A stretch of 17,475 nt of DNA from an uncultured Lachnobacterium sp. (GCA_945971355.1 CAMFPD010000022.1:1-17475), one strand, 5' to 3'; counted from the stretch's first letter, positions 7,457 through 15,501 are shown. The notes: generated by a model from the sequence alone, not told the origin. Made by a program: numbers and translations.

Positions 7457-8446
7457 TTACCAATCACTATTCCAGTCAGTTCCGCTACTGTCCCAGGAAT
7501 CAGAGGAACTCCAATTATAATCACTGTCACTGTCGCTTGAACTAGGATAGTAGTAATCGTAGCTGCCTGAATCCTTGAATTCTGTGAAGGATGAGTAGTT
7601 CCAGTCATCGTTTTCGGTATATAGAGAGGAAACTGGAGTTTTGACAGCATCTACAGGTTTATCCGTTGCAGTGTACAAATTATTTGTGTAGTCATATACA
7701 TACCAGTCATTGTGGTATTTACAGTAGATTTCATCAGATGAATCCTGCACATAGTATTTTGCTGTACTGTAGCTGTGGATTGGTGCAAACAAAATACAAA
7801 AAACTGCGATAAAAACCACTACAAAGGAGAGAATCCCCCGGCGGTTTGTGGATGTTGTATCAAATATGCCCTTATCACGTAGATAGGATGACAGCAGAAC
7901 AAATATTATAGGTGAAGCAACAATACATATTCCAAAGGAAATACCAAAGCCATTAAAGAAATCATCTATAATTATTAGAATAAAAAGGATGGCAATGAAA
8001 GCGACAACTATTCCAATAGTTGTTAACGTTCCTTTCACATCACGTTGAGATGCATTGCTCCTTTTTTGGGAATTAAGTTCTTTTTGGTTTAGGATTTCAG
8101 ACTTAAGCTTCATGTAAAGTTCATTAACAGCATAAGCTTCGTCACATCCCTGGTACCTGATGGCTCTTGAGCCGTCTGCTTTATTTTTGTATACAATAAA
8201 TTCACCAGTGTTGCTATCCTTGTATATACCAAAAGCTTTTGGTTTTTTGTAGTCTACTCCAATAAAGAAGCGAGTGGTTTCAGCGGGTGGAAGATTACGT
8301 TTTATATACCACTGCTTTAGTTCTTCGATAGTTTTGGGAGTGCCATCAACAGTCTGGTGAATATTGTGGTTAGGTGCGCCACAGTTAGGGCAATAAGGTG
8401 ATTTATCATCCATTTCGCCGTGGCAGTACTCACATTTTACACGCAT
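7457..8446 (-). CDS. Zinc-ribbon membrane protein with Ser/Asp/Trp-rich tail
   Basis: The function of this 329-aa protein is unknown. It starts with a zinc ribbon (C5/C8, C19/C22). Next is a conserved-looking soluble stretch at about 39-120, including KAFGIYKDSNTGEFIVYKNK and DEAYAVNELYMKLK. Three hydrophobic segments follow at about 143-160, 166-186 and 204-222. The last 45 residues are a low-complexity tail rich in Ser, Asp, Tyr and Trp, ending DWNSDW. I place the start at the ATG whose first base is 8446, because AGGAGG (complement of 8455-8460) lies eight bases upstream; an ATG at 8470 would swallow this site. It has its own promoter and is convergent with the preceding zinc-ribbon gene. 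Three membrane segments would put the tail outside if the zinc ribbon is cytosolic (inference). Confidence 0.75.
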   Translation of the reverse strand: MRVKCEYCHGEMDDKSPYCPNCGAPNHNIHQTVDGTPKTIEELKQWYIKRNLPPAETTRFFIGVDYKKPKAFGIYKDSNTGEFIVYKNKADGSRAIRYQGCDEAYAVNELYMKLKSEILNQKELNSQKRSNASQRDVKGTLTTIGIVVAFIAILFILIIIDDFFNGFGISFGICIVASPIIFVLLSSYLRDKGIFDTTSTNRRGILSFVVVFIAVFCILFAPIHSYSTAKYYVQDSSDEIYCKYHNDWYVYDYTNNLYTATDKPVDAVKTPVSSLYTENDDWNYSSFTEFKDSGSYDYYYPSSSDSDSDYNWSSSDSWDSSGTDWNSDW

Positions 8447-8476
8447 TAAAAACTCCTCCTTTTTAAACATAGGATA

Positions 8477-8505
8477 ATGATAAATTTAAACACGGGAAAT
8501 TGCAA
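8477..8505 (-). promoter_or_regulatory. Promoter of the minus-strand zinc-ribbon membrane protein
   Basis: Read on the minus strand, TTGCAA (8505-8500) and TATCAT (8482-8477) are separated by exactly 17 bases, a 4/6 and 5/6 match to the housekeeping consensus, and lie about 30 bases before the start codon at 8446. Confidence 0.55.
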
Positions 8506-8527
8506 GTAATAGTTAATGGGTAACATT

Positions 8528-8675
8528 ATGAGTAAAAAAACATATGATATTGGTCAGTATTTTCCTTTTTGGGGAAGTTTAAATGAAGCATTGGTCTTGT
8601 GGTTATGGTTCTCTATAAGCCTAGAACATGGTGCAGCTTCTGTCCAATGGGAACAATGACGCAGGGAATCTGTAA
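8528..8675 (+). pseudogene. Probable decayed remnant of a Crp/Fnr-type regulator
   Basis: A 43-codon ORF (8528-8659) begins MSKKTYDIGQYFPFWGSLN. The YFPFW-x-x-L segment resembles the N-terminus of clostridial Crp/Fnr regulators, which often read YFPFW followed by a Leu-Thr pair. In the +1 frame, 8637-8672 reads LLSNGNNDAGNL, close to the HNG-x-x-DC-x-GL stretch that follows a few dozen residues later in that family. The two pieces lie in the expected order but in different frames, each soon ended by a stop, and nothing of the cAMP-like domain core or the helix-turn-helix follows. The simplest reading is a gene broken by frameshifts and a large deletion. The match is short and from memory; the alternative is a chance 43-aa ORF. 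Confidence 0.4.
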
Positions 8676-8717
8676 AATTAGAAAGTCTGAATAATATTAT
8701 GGACACGAGGTGAAGAT

Positions 8718-8981
8718 ATGGAAGATTTCAAGGAATATGCAACTTTTACAGTGACAAACAAGGAGGGAGAAGAGGTTGAGCTTGCAGTTGTTGATGAGTT
8801 TGACTTCGAACATAAGCACTATGTTGTGGGTGCACTAATCGAAGGAGATACAATCAATGAGGATGGTCTCTTTATTTACAAGGCAAAGATTACAGAAGAT
8901 GATTTCACTGTGGAGAAGATTGCAAACAAGCTGGATTATGAAAAAATTTCCAAAGCATATATGGAGATGGACGAGGAATAA
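8718..8981 (+). CDS. DUF1292 family protein
   Basis: This 87-aa acidic protein fits DUF1292, a family of small Firmicutes proteins of unknown function. The typical layout is visible: an opening strand region ATFTVTNKEGEEVELAVVDEF, a central HKHYVVGALIEGD, a strand LFIYKAKIT and an acidic end. DUF1292 genes often sit beside the Holliday-junction resolvase RuvX/YqgF in other Firmicutes, but no such neighbour is present here. GAGGTGAAG before the ATG at 8718 serves as ribosome-binding site. Soluble, no cysteines, no membrane segment. The gene converges on the phospholipase-like gene, with a hairpin between. Confidence 0.8.
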   Translation: MEDFKEYATFTVTNKEGEEVELAVVDEFDFEHKHYVVGALIEGDTINEDGLFIYKAKITEDDFTVEKIANKLDYEKISKAYMEMDEE

Positions 8982-8983
8982 AA

Positions 8984-9045
8984 ATATCTGCCAGTGTCAT
9001 TATGAGCATTGTAAAGCTTACAATATTAATAATGACACTGGCAGA
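8984..9045 (-). terminator. Long nested hairpin, minus-strand terminator
   Basis: A perfect 17-base inverted repeat, TCTGCCAGTGTCATTAT (8987-9003) and its complement at 9029-9045, encloses a second 7-base repeat ATTGTAA/TTACAAT (9008-9014 and 9018-9024). Read on the minus strand, the hairpin is followed by ATATTTTTATT, a good U-tract, so it should end transcription from the phospholipase-like gene, whose stop is at 9059. On the plus strand the hairpin is followed by GTGTGTAATTCG, without a U-tract, so termination of the DUF1292 transcript is less certain; the stem could still protect its 3' end. Confidence 0.75.
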
Positions 9046-9058
9046 GTGTGTAATTCGT

Positions 9059-10018
9059 TTATCGAAGTGGAAGTCCGCTTAGGAAAGAGCGGTTTCCATA
9101 GGCATTGAGGAACTCTCGTTCTTCGTTATCGCTGGAATTTCCAGATTTAATAAGCTTATAGAACTGTTCAATACGAAGCGTATACAGTTCAAGTGCTTTT
9201 TTATAGAGATTTATAAAGGATTCATTTGAGGACTGGCCAGTCCAAGGATGAATCCATTTTTTATGCTCCAGATTCATTGGATCGGCTACAAACTGATATC
9301 TGTCACTTGGAAGCATGGCAGAAATAAAAGGTCTGTCCAAAGCAAGGCTTTCAATAAAGCGAACCAGGACCTTCTTCTGGCCAGTAGGATCATTTACTGC
9401 TCTTGTACCGACTCTCATCCAGTGAGTGGCGCTTGAAATCTGAGATTTGGTGGCGCCGATTCCTGGGTAGGTATTGTTGTAGGCATAGCATAACATCTGA
9501 CTTATCACCTTGCGCTGACGCCTGGTAAGTGTGATGGTTGCATTCTGGTGAAACTCTGATGGAGCAAGGCCTTTTTTGTATGCAAGAAGTTCACAGTCCA
9601 AATCAGTTTCAAAATATGCATGCTGTCCAAAATACTCTGTATTTTTCTGTGGTGTGGCAGGGTCATATGAGGTAAACGCATAGACATAAGGGTGAACTGC
9701 ACAGTCTAAGGTGTAATGGCCCATGAAACCGGTGATATATGCATCTGCAACAGCAAGATTTCTAGGATTTCCAATAAATTGTTTTCTGCTTTCCAGTAAG
9801 TATGCAAAAAATGCTCCTGTGTCTGTGCTGTGTGCCAGAGCACCTAAGTTTTCCTTATGGAGCAGATATGAAGGCAGATAATAGAAAAATACATCTGGTC
9901 CCTGTAAACCTAGTGCATATGCACTGTGATTGAAATACAGGTTCTTCCTTATACTTCTGCTTTTGATTTTTTTATATGCATCAACACCGAATAGATAGTG
10001 TGTTGTAAATCCAGGCAT
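9059..10018 (-). CDS. Zinc-dependent phospholipase C family protein
   Basis: The protein belongs to the zinc-dependent phospholipase C / S1-P1-like fold family. Candidate metal ligands are spread along the N-terminal half as expected: H7, D42 (in GLQGPD), H63, H101 and D105 (in GHYTLDCAVH), H109, then H133-x-x-x-E137. At 319 aa it is the size of the small, uncharacterised clostridial branch. Unlike secreted phospholipase C toxins it has no signal peptide, so it is probably cytosolic and its substrate unknown. AGGGAGGATC precedes the ATG at 10018, and a promoter with a perfect TATAAT lies upstream. The gene is divergent from the LTA-synthase-family gene. Confidence 0.85.
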   Translation of the reverse strand: MPGFTTHYLFGVDAYKKIKSRSIRKNLYFNHSAYALGLQGPDVFFYYLPSYLLHKENLGALAHSTDTGAFFAYLLESRKQFIGNPRNLAVADAYITGFMGHYTLDCAVHPYVYAFTSYDPATPQKNTEYFGQHAYFETDLDCELLAYKKGLAPSEFHQNATITLTRRQRKVISQMLCYAYNNTYPGIGATKSQISSATHWMRVGTRAVNDPTGQKKVLVRFIESLALDRPFISAMLPSDRYQFVADPMNLEHKKWIHPWTGQSSNESFINLYKKALELYTLRIEQFYKLIKSGNSSDNEEREFLNAYGNRSFLSGLPLR

Positions 10019-10051
10019 AATAGATCCTCCCTTGTTTAGCTTTCATATATC

Positions 10052-10082
10052 ATTATACTGCAAATCCCTATTTCGTAAACAA
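10052..10082 (-). promoter_or_regulatory. Promoter of the phospholipase C-like gene
   Basis: On the minus strand a perfect TATAAT (10057-10052) lies 34 bases before the start codon. The upstream element is TTTACG (10079-10074, 16-base spacing) or TTGTTT (10082-10077, 19-base spacing), so the -35 element is weaker than the -10. Confidence 0.6.
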
Positions 10083-10090
10083 ATTCCCAG

Positions 10091-10119
10091 TGTACACTAT
10101 GTTTTTTTTGTTGTAAGAT
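10091..10119 (+). promoter_or_regulatory. Candidate promoter of the LTA-synthase-family gene
   Basis: TGTACA (10091-10096) and TAAGAT (10114-10119) are separated by exactly 17 bases, which include an eight-T run. Each matches the consensus at 4/6. It would give a very short leader before GAGG and the ATG at 10143. Confidence 0.4.
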
Positions 10120-10142
10120 AGAACATAAGTGAGGCGTATAAT

Positions 10143-12284
10143 ATGAAAATATCTTTGAAATACAATAGGAGAAACAATATATTTTTTTTGGTGATTCTCA
10201 TTATTGCAACAGTTTTATTTTTTGAAGCCCACTACAAATGGTGGGTTTTAGCAGTTTTTTTGGTTTTGTATTATTTGATAAGAAGCTTAGAGATTGAGTT
10301 GAATGAGAAGCTACCATGGGTGTGGATGCTTATGATGTTTGCAGGTGGGGCAACCCTTACCATGTATTCAATCCAGTATTTATTATTAGATGCAGAGGAC
10401 TTTGCAAAGACAACAGGGGAAAAATTATTTTATAATTTCCTGATTGTACTTGCAGTGTATTTTATTGTACAAACATTTGCGAAAAAACCTGCAATTTCAT
10501 GTATTATCTCCCATGTGCTTTTGCTTGGTTTTGGATTTGTAGATTATTTTGTGTACGCATTTAGAGGAAATGAAATTACAATCGCGGACCTTCAATCGGC
10601 AAAGACTGGACTCAGCGTAGCAGGTAAATACAATTTTTATCTCAATGATAAGGCATGCTATGTGATTTTGGCATCTATTTTATTTATCTCATTTATGAGA
10701 AAGCTTTCCGTAAAATTTGAGAAACCGTGGCAGATGAGAATTTTGACCGTATTGTCAAGTGTGGCCTGTGTGGTGATAGTTTCAGTGAATTCGGTGGGGG
10801 TTATCACCGAAACATGGGAGATGAAGGGCACTTATAGAAATGGTTTTCTTCTCAATTTTGCATTGGGAGTCAGAGATAGCTTTGTCGGTGCACCAGAAGG
10901 TTACTGTAATGAGGTGATTGAGGAGCTGGAGAAGGAATACTGCAGGATTTCGGATGAGAAGAATCAAATTGGAAGCAGTAGCGGATCTATTGAAACTGTA
11001 GAAGCAATTCCAAGTACTGAAGAGGGCTATTTAAATACAGAAATAAGTGAAGTTGCAGATAATAGTGCAGATAATAATGCAGATAATAATGATGTGGATA
11101 TGCAAAGTAGTGTTGGAAGCGAAAGTATTGAAAGTGCAAATACTAGTGAAGATGCAGGTATATCAGTAAGCGGAGAGAAAAAACCAACAATAATTGCGAT
11201 TATGAGTGAGTCTTATGCTGACTTGACAGTGATTGGTGATTTTGATACTAATGCAACAGTTACACCATTTTATGATTCCTTGTATGAAAACACTACAAAG
11301 GGTTATGCTCTGGCATCTGTGTATGGGGCAAAGACTCCAAACTCAGAATGGGAGTATCTCACAGGCAATTCCATGGCATTTTTACCAGAAGGATCCGTGG
11401 TCTATCAGCAGTATATTGATGATAAACCAGCTTCATTAGTGTCGACTTTGGCTAACAAGGGGTATACCTGCGTGGCAATGCATCCATATTATGAGACTGG
11501 CTGGAGCAGAAATAGTATTTATCCTACAATGGGTTTTGATGAGATGCATTTTATAGATGATTTTGACCAGAGTAATATTCTTAGGGAATATATAACAGAT
11601 CAGGAACTATTCGATGGAATTATAGAAAGATACGAATCAAAGGCGGATGATGAGAATCTGTTTATATTTGGTGTGACAATTCAAAATCATGGCGGATATG
11701 GTGACAGCTATGAGAACTTTGATGAAAAGATATACAAGATAGGATATTCATATACAGACGCCAATCAGTATCTGTCATTGCTAAGAGAGAGCGATAAGGC
11801 ATTACAGAATCTGATAACATATTTTAATAGTGTGGATGAACCGGTTGAAATAGTATTTTTTGGAGATCATCAGCCTGGACTTAATTCTAAGTTTATTAAG
11901 CTTTTAAACGGAAAAGGTCTCTCTGGATTATCGGAGAATGAATTGGAAAATTTATATACTGTTCCATTCTTTATATGGACGAATTATGACACTCCAGAGG
12001 AAACTGTGGATATAACGAGTCTGAATTACTTGTCAACAATGACTTTGGAAAGGGCAAATATAAGTCTTCCACCATACAATCAGTTTTTGGCAGAATTGCA
12101 GCAGGAGATTCCTGCCATAAATGCAAGGGGATACTATTCCAAGGCGGCAGGAGAATATATTCATATTGAGGATGCTTCGCAGGATGAAGCACAGTGGATA
12201 GAAAAGTATAAGATTTTACAGTATAATGCAATGTTTGATGATGATAATAGAAGTGAAATATTTTTCCCGTATCCGTCAGAGTAG
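10143..12284 (+). CDS. LTA synthase family / membrane phosphoglycerol transferase-like protein
   Basis: This is a membrane-anchored enzyme of the alkaline phosphatase/sulfatase superfamily, the group that moves glycerol-phosphate or similar headgroups onto lipoteichoic acid or cell-surface glycans outside the membrane. The first ~225 residues hold about six or seven hydrophobic helices. A hydrophilic linker at about 275-345, rich in Asn, Ser, Asp and Glu, leads to the catalytic domain. Its metal and active-site motifs are visible: MSESYADL (E356), AKTPNSEWE with the likely nucleophile T398, and FFGDHQPGL (D575, H576). The DHQPG form differs from the DHYG of Staphylococcus LtaS, so the exact substrate is open. 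GAGG lies before the ATG. Its downstream neighbour, the DHH-HAD gene, starts 42 bases later with its own site. Confidence 0.87.
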   Translation: MKISLKYNRRNNIFFLVILIIATVLFFEAHYKWWVLAVFLVLYYLIRSLEIELNEKLPWVWMLMMFAGGATLTMYSIQYLLLDAEDFAKTTGEKLFYNFLIVLAVYFIVQTFAKKPAISCIISHVLLLGFGFVDYFVYAFRGNEITIADLQSAKTGLSVAGKYNFYLNDKACYVILASILFISFMRKLSVKFEKPWQMRILTVLSSVACVVIVSVNSVGVITETWEMKGTYRNGFLLNFALGVRDSFVGAPEGYCNEVIEELEKEYCRISDEKNQIGSSSGSIETVEAIPSTEEGYLNTEISEVADNSADNNADNNDVDMQSSVGSESIESANTSEDAGISVSGEKKPTIIAIMSESYADLTVIGDFDTNATVTPFYDSLYENTTKGYALASVYGAKTPNSEWEYLTGNSMAFLPEGSVVYQQYIDDKPASLVSTLANKGYTCVAMHPYYETGWSRNSIYPTMGFDEMHFIDDFDQSNILREYITDQELFDGIIERYESKADDENLFIFGVTIQNHGGYGDSYENFDEKIYKIGYSYTDANQYLSLLRESDKALQNLITYFNSVDEPVEIVFFGDHQPGLNSKFIKLLNGKGLSGLSENELENLYTVPFFIWTNYDTPEETVDITSLNYLSTMTLERANISLPPYNQFLAELQQEIPAINARGYYSKAAGEYIHIEDASQDEAQWIEKYKILQYNAMFDDDNRSEIFFPYPSE
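11055..11090 (+). repeat. Three 12-base tandem units in the linker of the LTA-synthase-family gene
   Basis: The 12-base unit GCAGATAATAAT occurs three times in a row (first copy ending AGT), encoding Ala-Asp-Asn-Ser/Asn. Being a multiple of three, changes in copy number would alter linker length without shifting the frame. Confidence 0.8.
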
Positions 12285-12326
12285 TTGTGAAAAAAGCAAT
12301 AAGTGAAATATAAGGACAGATTTACC

Positions 12327-14543
12327 ATGAAATTAAGCGATTTACTTAATTATGAAAAGATAACTATACAATGTCACGACAATCCAGATGCAGATGCGTT
12401 GGCCAGTGGATATGCTGTGTTGAAGTATTTAGAGAGCAAGGGTAAGAAGGCTGAGTTTGTATATGGCGGAAGAAATATTATCAGAAAGAGTAATCTTGTA
12501 TTGATGATAAATGAGCTGGATATTCCAGTTCATCATGTAGACAAGCTGGAAGAGGCGGAGCTTCTTGTCACAGTGGACTGTCAGTATGGCGCTGGAAACG
12601 TGACAAAATTTAAGGCTAAGAAAGTTGCAGTAATCGATCATCATATCGAATCAACCCAGTTGCCAGAGCTTTCCATAGTGAGAGAGAGACTGGGATCATG
12701 CTCTACACTGGTATGGAGTATGTTAATCGATGAGGGATATGATTTATCAGAGGATAAGAAGTTATCAACCGCGTTGTACTATGGATTGTATACAGACACC
12801 GGAGGACTAACAGAGATTTCACAGCCTCTGGATAAGGAACTTAGAGATAATGTAAGCTTTGATGATGTAATCATTGCGCACTTCAAGAATAGCAATATGT
12901 CTTTAGAGGAGCTTGAAGTGGCAGGGACAGCCCTGTTAAAATGTGATTATATTGAGGAGCAGAGAATTGCCATTGTAAAGGCTGCACCATGTGATCCCAA
13001 TGTACTTGGAATAATTAGTGACATGGTATTAGAAGTTGATGCGATTGATGCCGTAGTGGTGTTTTGTGTTCTTCAAAATGGAGTTAAGCTGTCAGTGCGA
13101 AGCTGTGTCAGGGAAATAAAAGCCAGTGACATGGCAGCAGATATTTGTGCAGGTGTAGGTTCCGGTGGTGGACATTTGAGAAAAGCCGGAGGATTTATAA
13201 GCATAGACAGGTTTAAGCCTATATATGAACAAATTTGTGCAGAGAATAATATTAAACCGAGAATGGTTGTGAGTGATGATGGCAGATATGAAAGGCCATC
13301 AGATTCAGCTATCAAGACTATAATTGAAAAGAGAGCTCTTGAATATTTTGAAAATACTTCTGTCATATATGGATTTGATGAGAATTTACAAAATTATAAT
13401 ATGGAGGAATATGAATCCAGAATAGTGCCTATTGGATATATTCCAACAGTTGAACTTGCAAATTTAAATGAAATCATTAAAATCAGAACCATAGATGACA
13501 ATAAAGATATGGATGTAACCGTAAGTGATGACTCAATTCTTGTAATCTATGGTGACTGCGAAATAGAAGAATTTACTCAGTCTGATTTTGAAAAGCATTT
13601 TAGAGCATACCCAAAATGGGAATATGAGTTTACAGATTCCAAGGAACCGGTGATTGTAAGAAGTAATTCTACTGGTAAATCCATAAATCTTAAAAACCAT
13701 ATGAAGGTTTGTATTCCTAAAATGTCACGACATGTAAAGGCTGCAAGGATTGAGAACAAAGTGAAGCTGTTTGTAAACAGAGATGATGCAGTGTACATTT
13801 CCGGTAAGAAGGGCGATATTATTGTGACGAGAGAAGGACAGGTGACGATTATGGGCAAGGAAGAGTTTGAGAGCACTTATGAAAAAGTATCAGAAAAGAA
13901 ACGAATAAAGGCAGTTATTTTTGATTTAGATGGTACACTGTTAGATACACTTGAAGACTTAAAAAATGCAGTAAATTATGCACTTAGAACTATGGATATG
14001 CCAGAGAGAACCCTTGATGAGGTCAGAAGATTTGTGGGCAATGGAGTGAGAAACCTCATGCTTCGCGCTGTGCCAGAGGGGGATAGTAATCCAAAGTTTG
14101 AGGAGACATTCGCTTTGTTTAAGTCATATTATGGAGAACACTGCAAGGAAAATACAGGAGCATATAGGGGGATACTTCCCCTTATGGAGGAGCTTAAGGC
14201 CAGAGATGTTAAAATGGCCATCGTATCTAACAAGATAGATTTTGCAGTGAAGGAATTGAACGAGGAATACTTCGGACAGTACACTTCTGCAGCTATTGGT
14301 GAGATGGAGAACGTGGCGAGAAAGCCAGCCCCAGACACTGTGTTAAAAGCTATGAGAGAGTTAGGTGTAGAGGCTTGCGATTGTATTTATGTCGGAGATT
14401 CTGATGTGGATATTCAGACGGCAAAGAATTCCGGAATGCCATGTATATCTGTGACCTGGGGATTTAGGGACAGAGAGTTTTTGAAAGAAAATGGTGCACA
14501 GATTTTAATTGACAGACCAGATGAGCTGCTTAAATATCTGTAG
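12327..14543 (+). CDS. DHH phosphoesterase fused to HAD-family hydrolase
   Basis: This 738-aa protein joins two phosphatase-type enzymes. Residues about 1-310 form a DHH/DHHA1 phosphoesterase of the nanoRNase/pAp-phosphatase class: HDNPDAD (H17, D21, D23), VTVDC, IDHH (D104, H105, H106), a TDTGG motif and GSGGGH in the DHHA1 part. Residues about 310-525 form an unassigned middle region with a PGDYG-like stretch near SGKKGDIIVTREG. Residues about 528-738 are a phosphoglycolate-phosphatase-like HAD hydrolase: DLDGTLLDT (D533, D535), VSNK, KPAPD and VGDSDVD. I start at ATG 12327, preceded by AAGGA at 12312-12316; an upstream in-frame GTG at 12303 has no ribosome-binding site. No internal start is seen before the HAD part, so the fusion looks genuine. 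Likely role: small-nucleotide or short-RNA turnover plus phosphate-ester clearance (inference). Confidence 0.87.
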   Translation: MKLSDLLNYEKITIQCHDNPDADALASGYAVLKYLESKGKKAEFVYGGRNIIRKSNLVLMINELDIPVHHVDKLEEAELLVTVDCQYGAGNVTKFKAKKVAVIDHHIESTQLPELSIVRERLGSCSTLVWSMLIDEGYDLSEDKKLSTALYYGLYTDTGGLTEISQPLDKELRDNVSFDDVIIAHFKNSNMSLEELEVAGTALLKCDYIEEQRIAIVKAAPCDPNVLGIISDMVLEVDAIDAVVVFCVLQNGVKLSVRSCVREIKASDMAADICAGVGSGGGHLRKAGGFISIDRFKPIYEQICAENNIKPRMVVSDDGRYERPSDSAIKTIIEKRALEYFENTSVIYGFDENLQNYNMEEYESRIVPIGYIPTVELANLNEIIKIRTIDDNKDMDVTVSDDSILVIYGDCEIEEFTQSDFEKHFRAYPKWEYEFTDSKEPVIVRSNSTGKSINLKNHMKVCIPKMSRHVKAARIENKVKLFVNRDDAVYISGKKGDIIVTREGQVTIMGKEEFESTYEKVSEKKRIKAVIFDLDGTLLDTLEDLKNAVNYALRTMDMPERTLDEVRRFVGNGVRNLMLRAVPEGDSNPKFEETFALFKSYYGEHCKENTGAYRGILPLMEELKARDVKMAIVSNKIDFAVKELNEEYFGQYTSAAIGEMENVARKPAPDTVLKAMRELGVEACDCIYVGDSDVDIQTAKNSGMPCISVTWGFRDREFLKENGAQILIDRPDELLKYL

Positions 14544-14604
14544 ATATTGGAGAATATAGTAAATAAAAAATATATTACAAAACATGATATAGGAGAGAAA
14601 AGTT

Positions 14605-15477
14605 ATGGGAAATACAGTTACAGGACATACAGGATTGCTTGCACTTTTGGGCTCGCCAGTTAGTCATTCAGGCTCGCCGGCAATGTATAATTATAGTTAC
14701 GAAAAGCTCGGGCTAGACTACATTTACGTTGCACTCGATGTAAAGGAAGACGAGATGGAGCAGGCAATTAACGCTATGCGTCTTTTTAATATGAAGGGCG
14801 GAAATGTAACAATGCCAGGGAAAAACATTGCTGTAAAATACATGGATGAGCTCTCACCAGCCGCAGAGCTTATCGGTGCAGTCAATACTATTGTGAATGA
14901 CAATGGAAGGTTGATTGGTCATAACACAGACGGAACAGGTTTTGTAGCAAACCTTAAGGATCATGGAATTGATATAAAAGGTAAAAAGTTAGCTGTTGCA
15001 GGAGGTGGAGGTGCAGCCACAGCCATTCAGTGTCAGTGTGCCCTGGATGGAGCGAGAGAAATTACAATCTTCAATAAGAAAGATGCATTTTTTGAAAGAA
15101 CACTTCAGACAGCAAAGAAGATTGAGAGTAATGTTCCAGGAATCAAAGTAAATGTGTATGATATCGATGATGTAGAAAAGATGACAGCAGAGATTCAGGA
15201 CAGTGATATATTTGTAAATGCAACAATAGTCGGAATGAAACCAATGGATGACCAAAGTGTTGTAAAGGATCTTGCCGCTTTTAGACCGGGACTTGTAGTA
15301 TGTGATGCAGTTTACAATCCAATAGAAACAAAGATGCTTAAAGAAGCTAAGGAAGCAGGCTGTACCTGTGTAGGTGGTAAGGGAATGCTTATGTGGCAGG
15401 GGGTTGCAGCGTTTAAGCTCCACACTGGTTGTGATATGCCAGTGGAAGAGGTTAGAGAGAAGTTCTTTAGCGAATAG
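14605..15477 (+). CDS. aroE: Shikimate dehydrogenase, YdiB-like (quinate/shikimate type)
   Basis: The enzyme reduces 3-dehydroshikimate to shikimate (and may use quinate), step four of the shikimate pathway, in the cytosol. The N-terminal substrate domain shows GSPVSHSGSPAMYN, NVTMPGK with catalytic Lys73, GAVNT and NTDGTGF with Asp109. The NAD(P) domain has the glycine loop AGGGGAA at about 132-138. The strand end reads FNKKDAFFE (D160) where classical NADP-specific AroE has an Asn-Arg-Thr motif. This, MPxK, VGMKP and MLMWQG all resemble E. coli YdiB, which accepts NAD or NADP and both quinate and shikimate. With shikimate kinase 24 bases downstream, a biosynthetic role is likely. AGGAGAG precedes the ATG. 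The symbol names the reaction; YdiB-like is the better subfamily call. Confidence 0.9.
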   Translation: MGNTVTGHTGLLALLGSPVSHSGSPAMYNYSYEKLGLDYIYVALDVKEDEMEQAINAMRLFNMKGGNVTMPGKNIAVKYMDELSPAAELIGAVNTIVNDNGRLIGHNTDGTGFVANLKDHGIDIKGKKLAVAGGGGAATAIQCQCALDGAREITIFNKKDAFFERTLQTAKKIESNVPGIKVNVYDIDDVEKMTAEIQDSDIFVNATIVGMKPMDDQSVVKDLAAFRPGLVVCDAVYNPIETKMLKEAKEAGCTCVGGKGMLMWQGVAAFKLHTGCDMPVEEVREKFFSE

Positions 15478-15501
15478 AAAATTTAAGAGAAAGAGGAAGT
15501 T

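Noticed and set aside
7375..7650. Minus-strand ORF of 91 codons overlapping the 3' ends of both zinc-ribbon genes
   Set aside because: It reads the low-complexity tail of the real minus-strand gene in another frame, and its Thr/Ile-rich product is typical of such a shadow.
12303..12326. GTG at 12303 as start of the DHH-HAD protein
   Set aside because: No ribosome-binding site precedes it, whereas AAGGA lies ten bases before the ATG at 12327, and DHH proteins usually begin close to this point.
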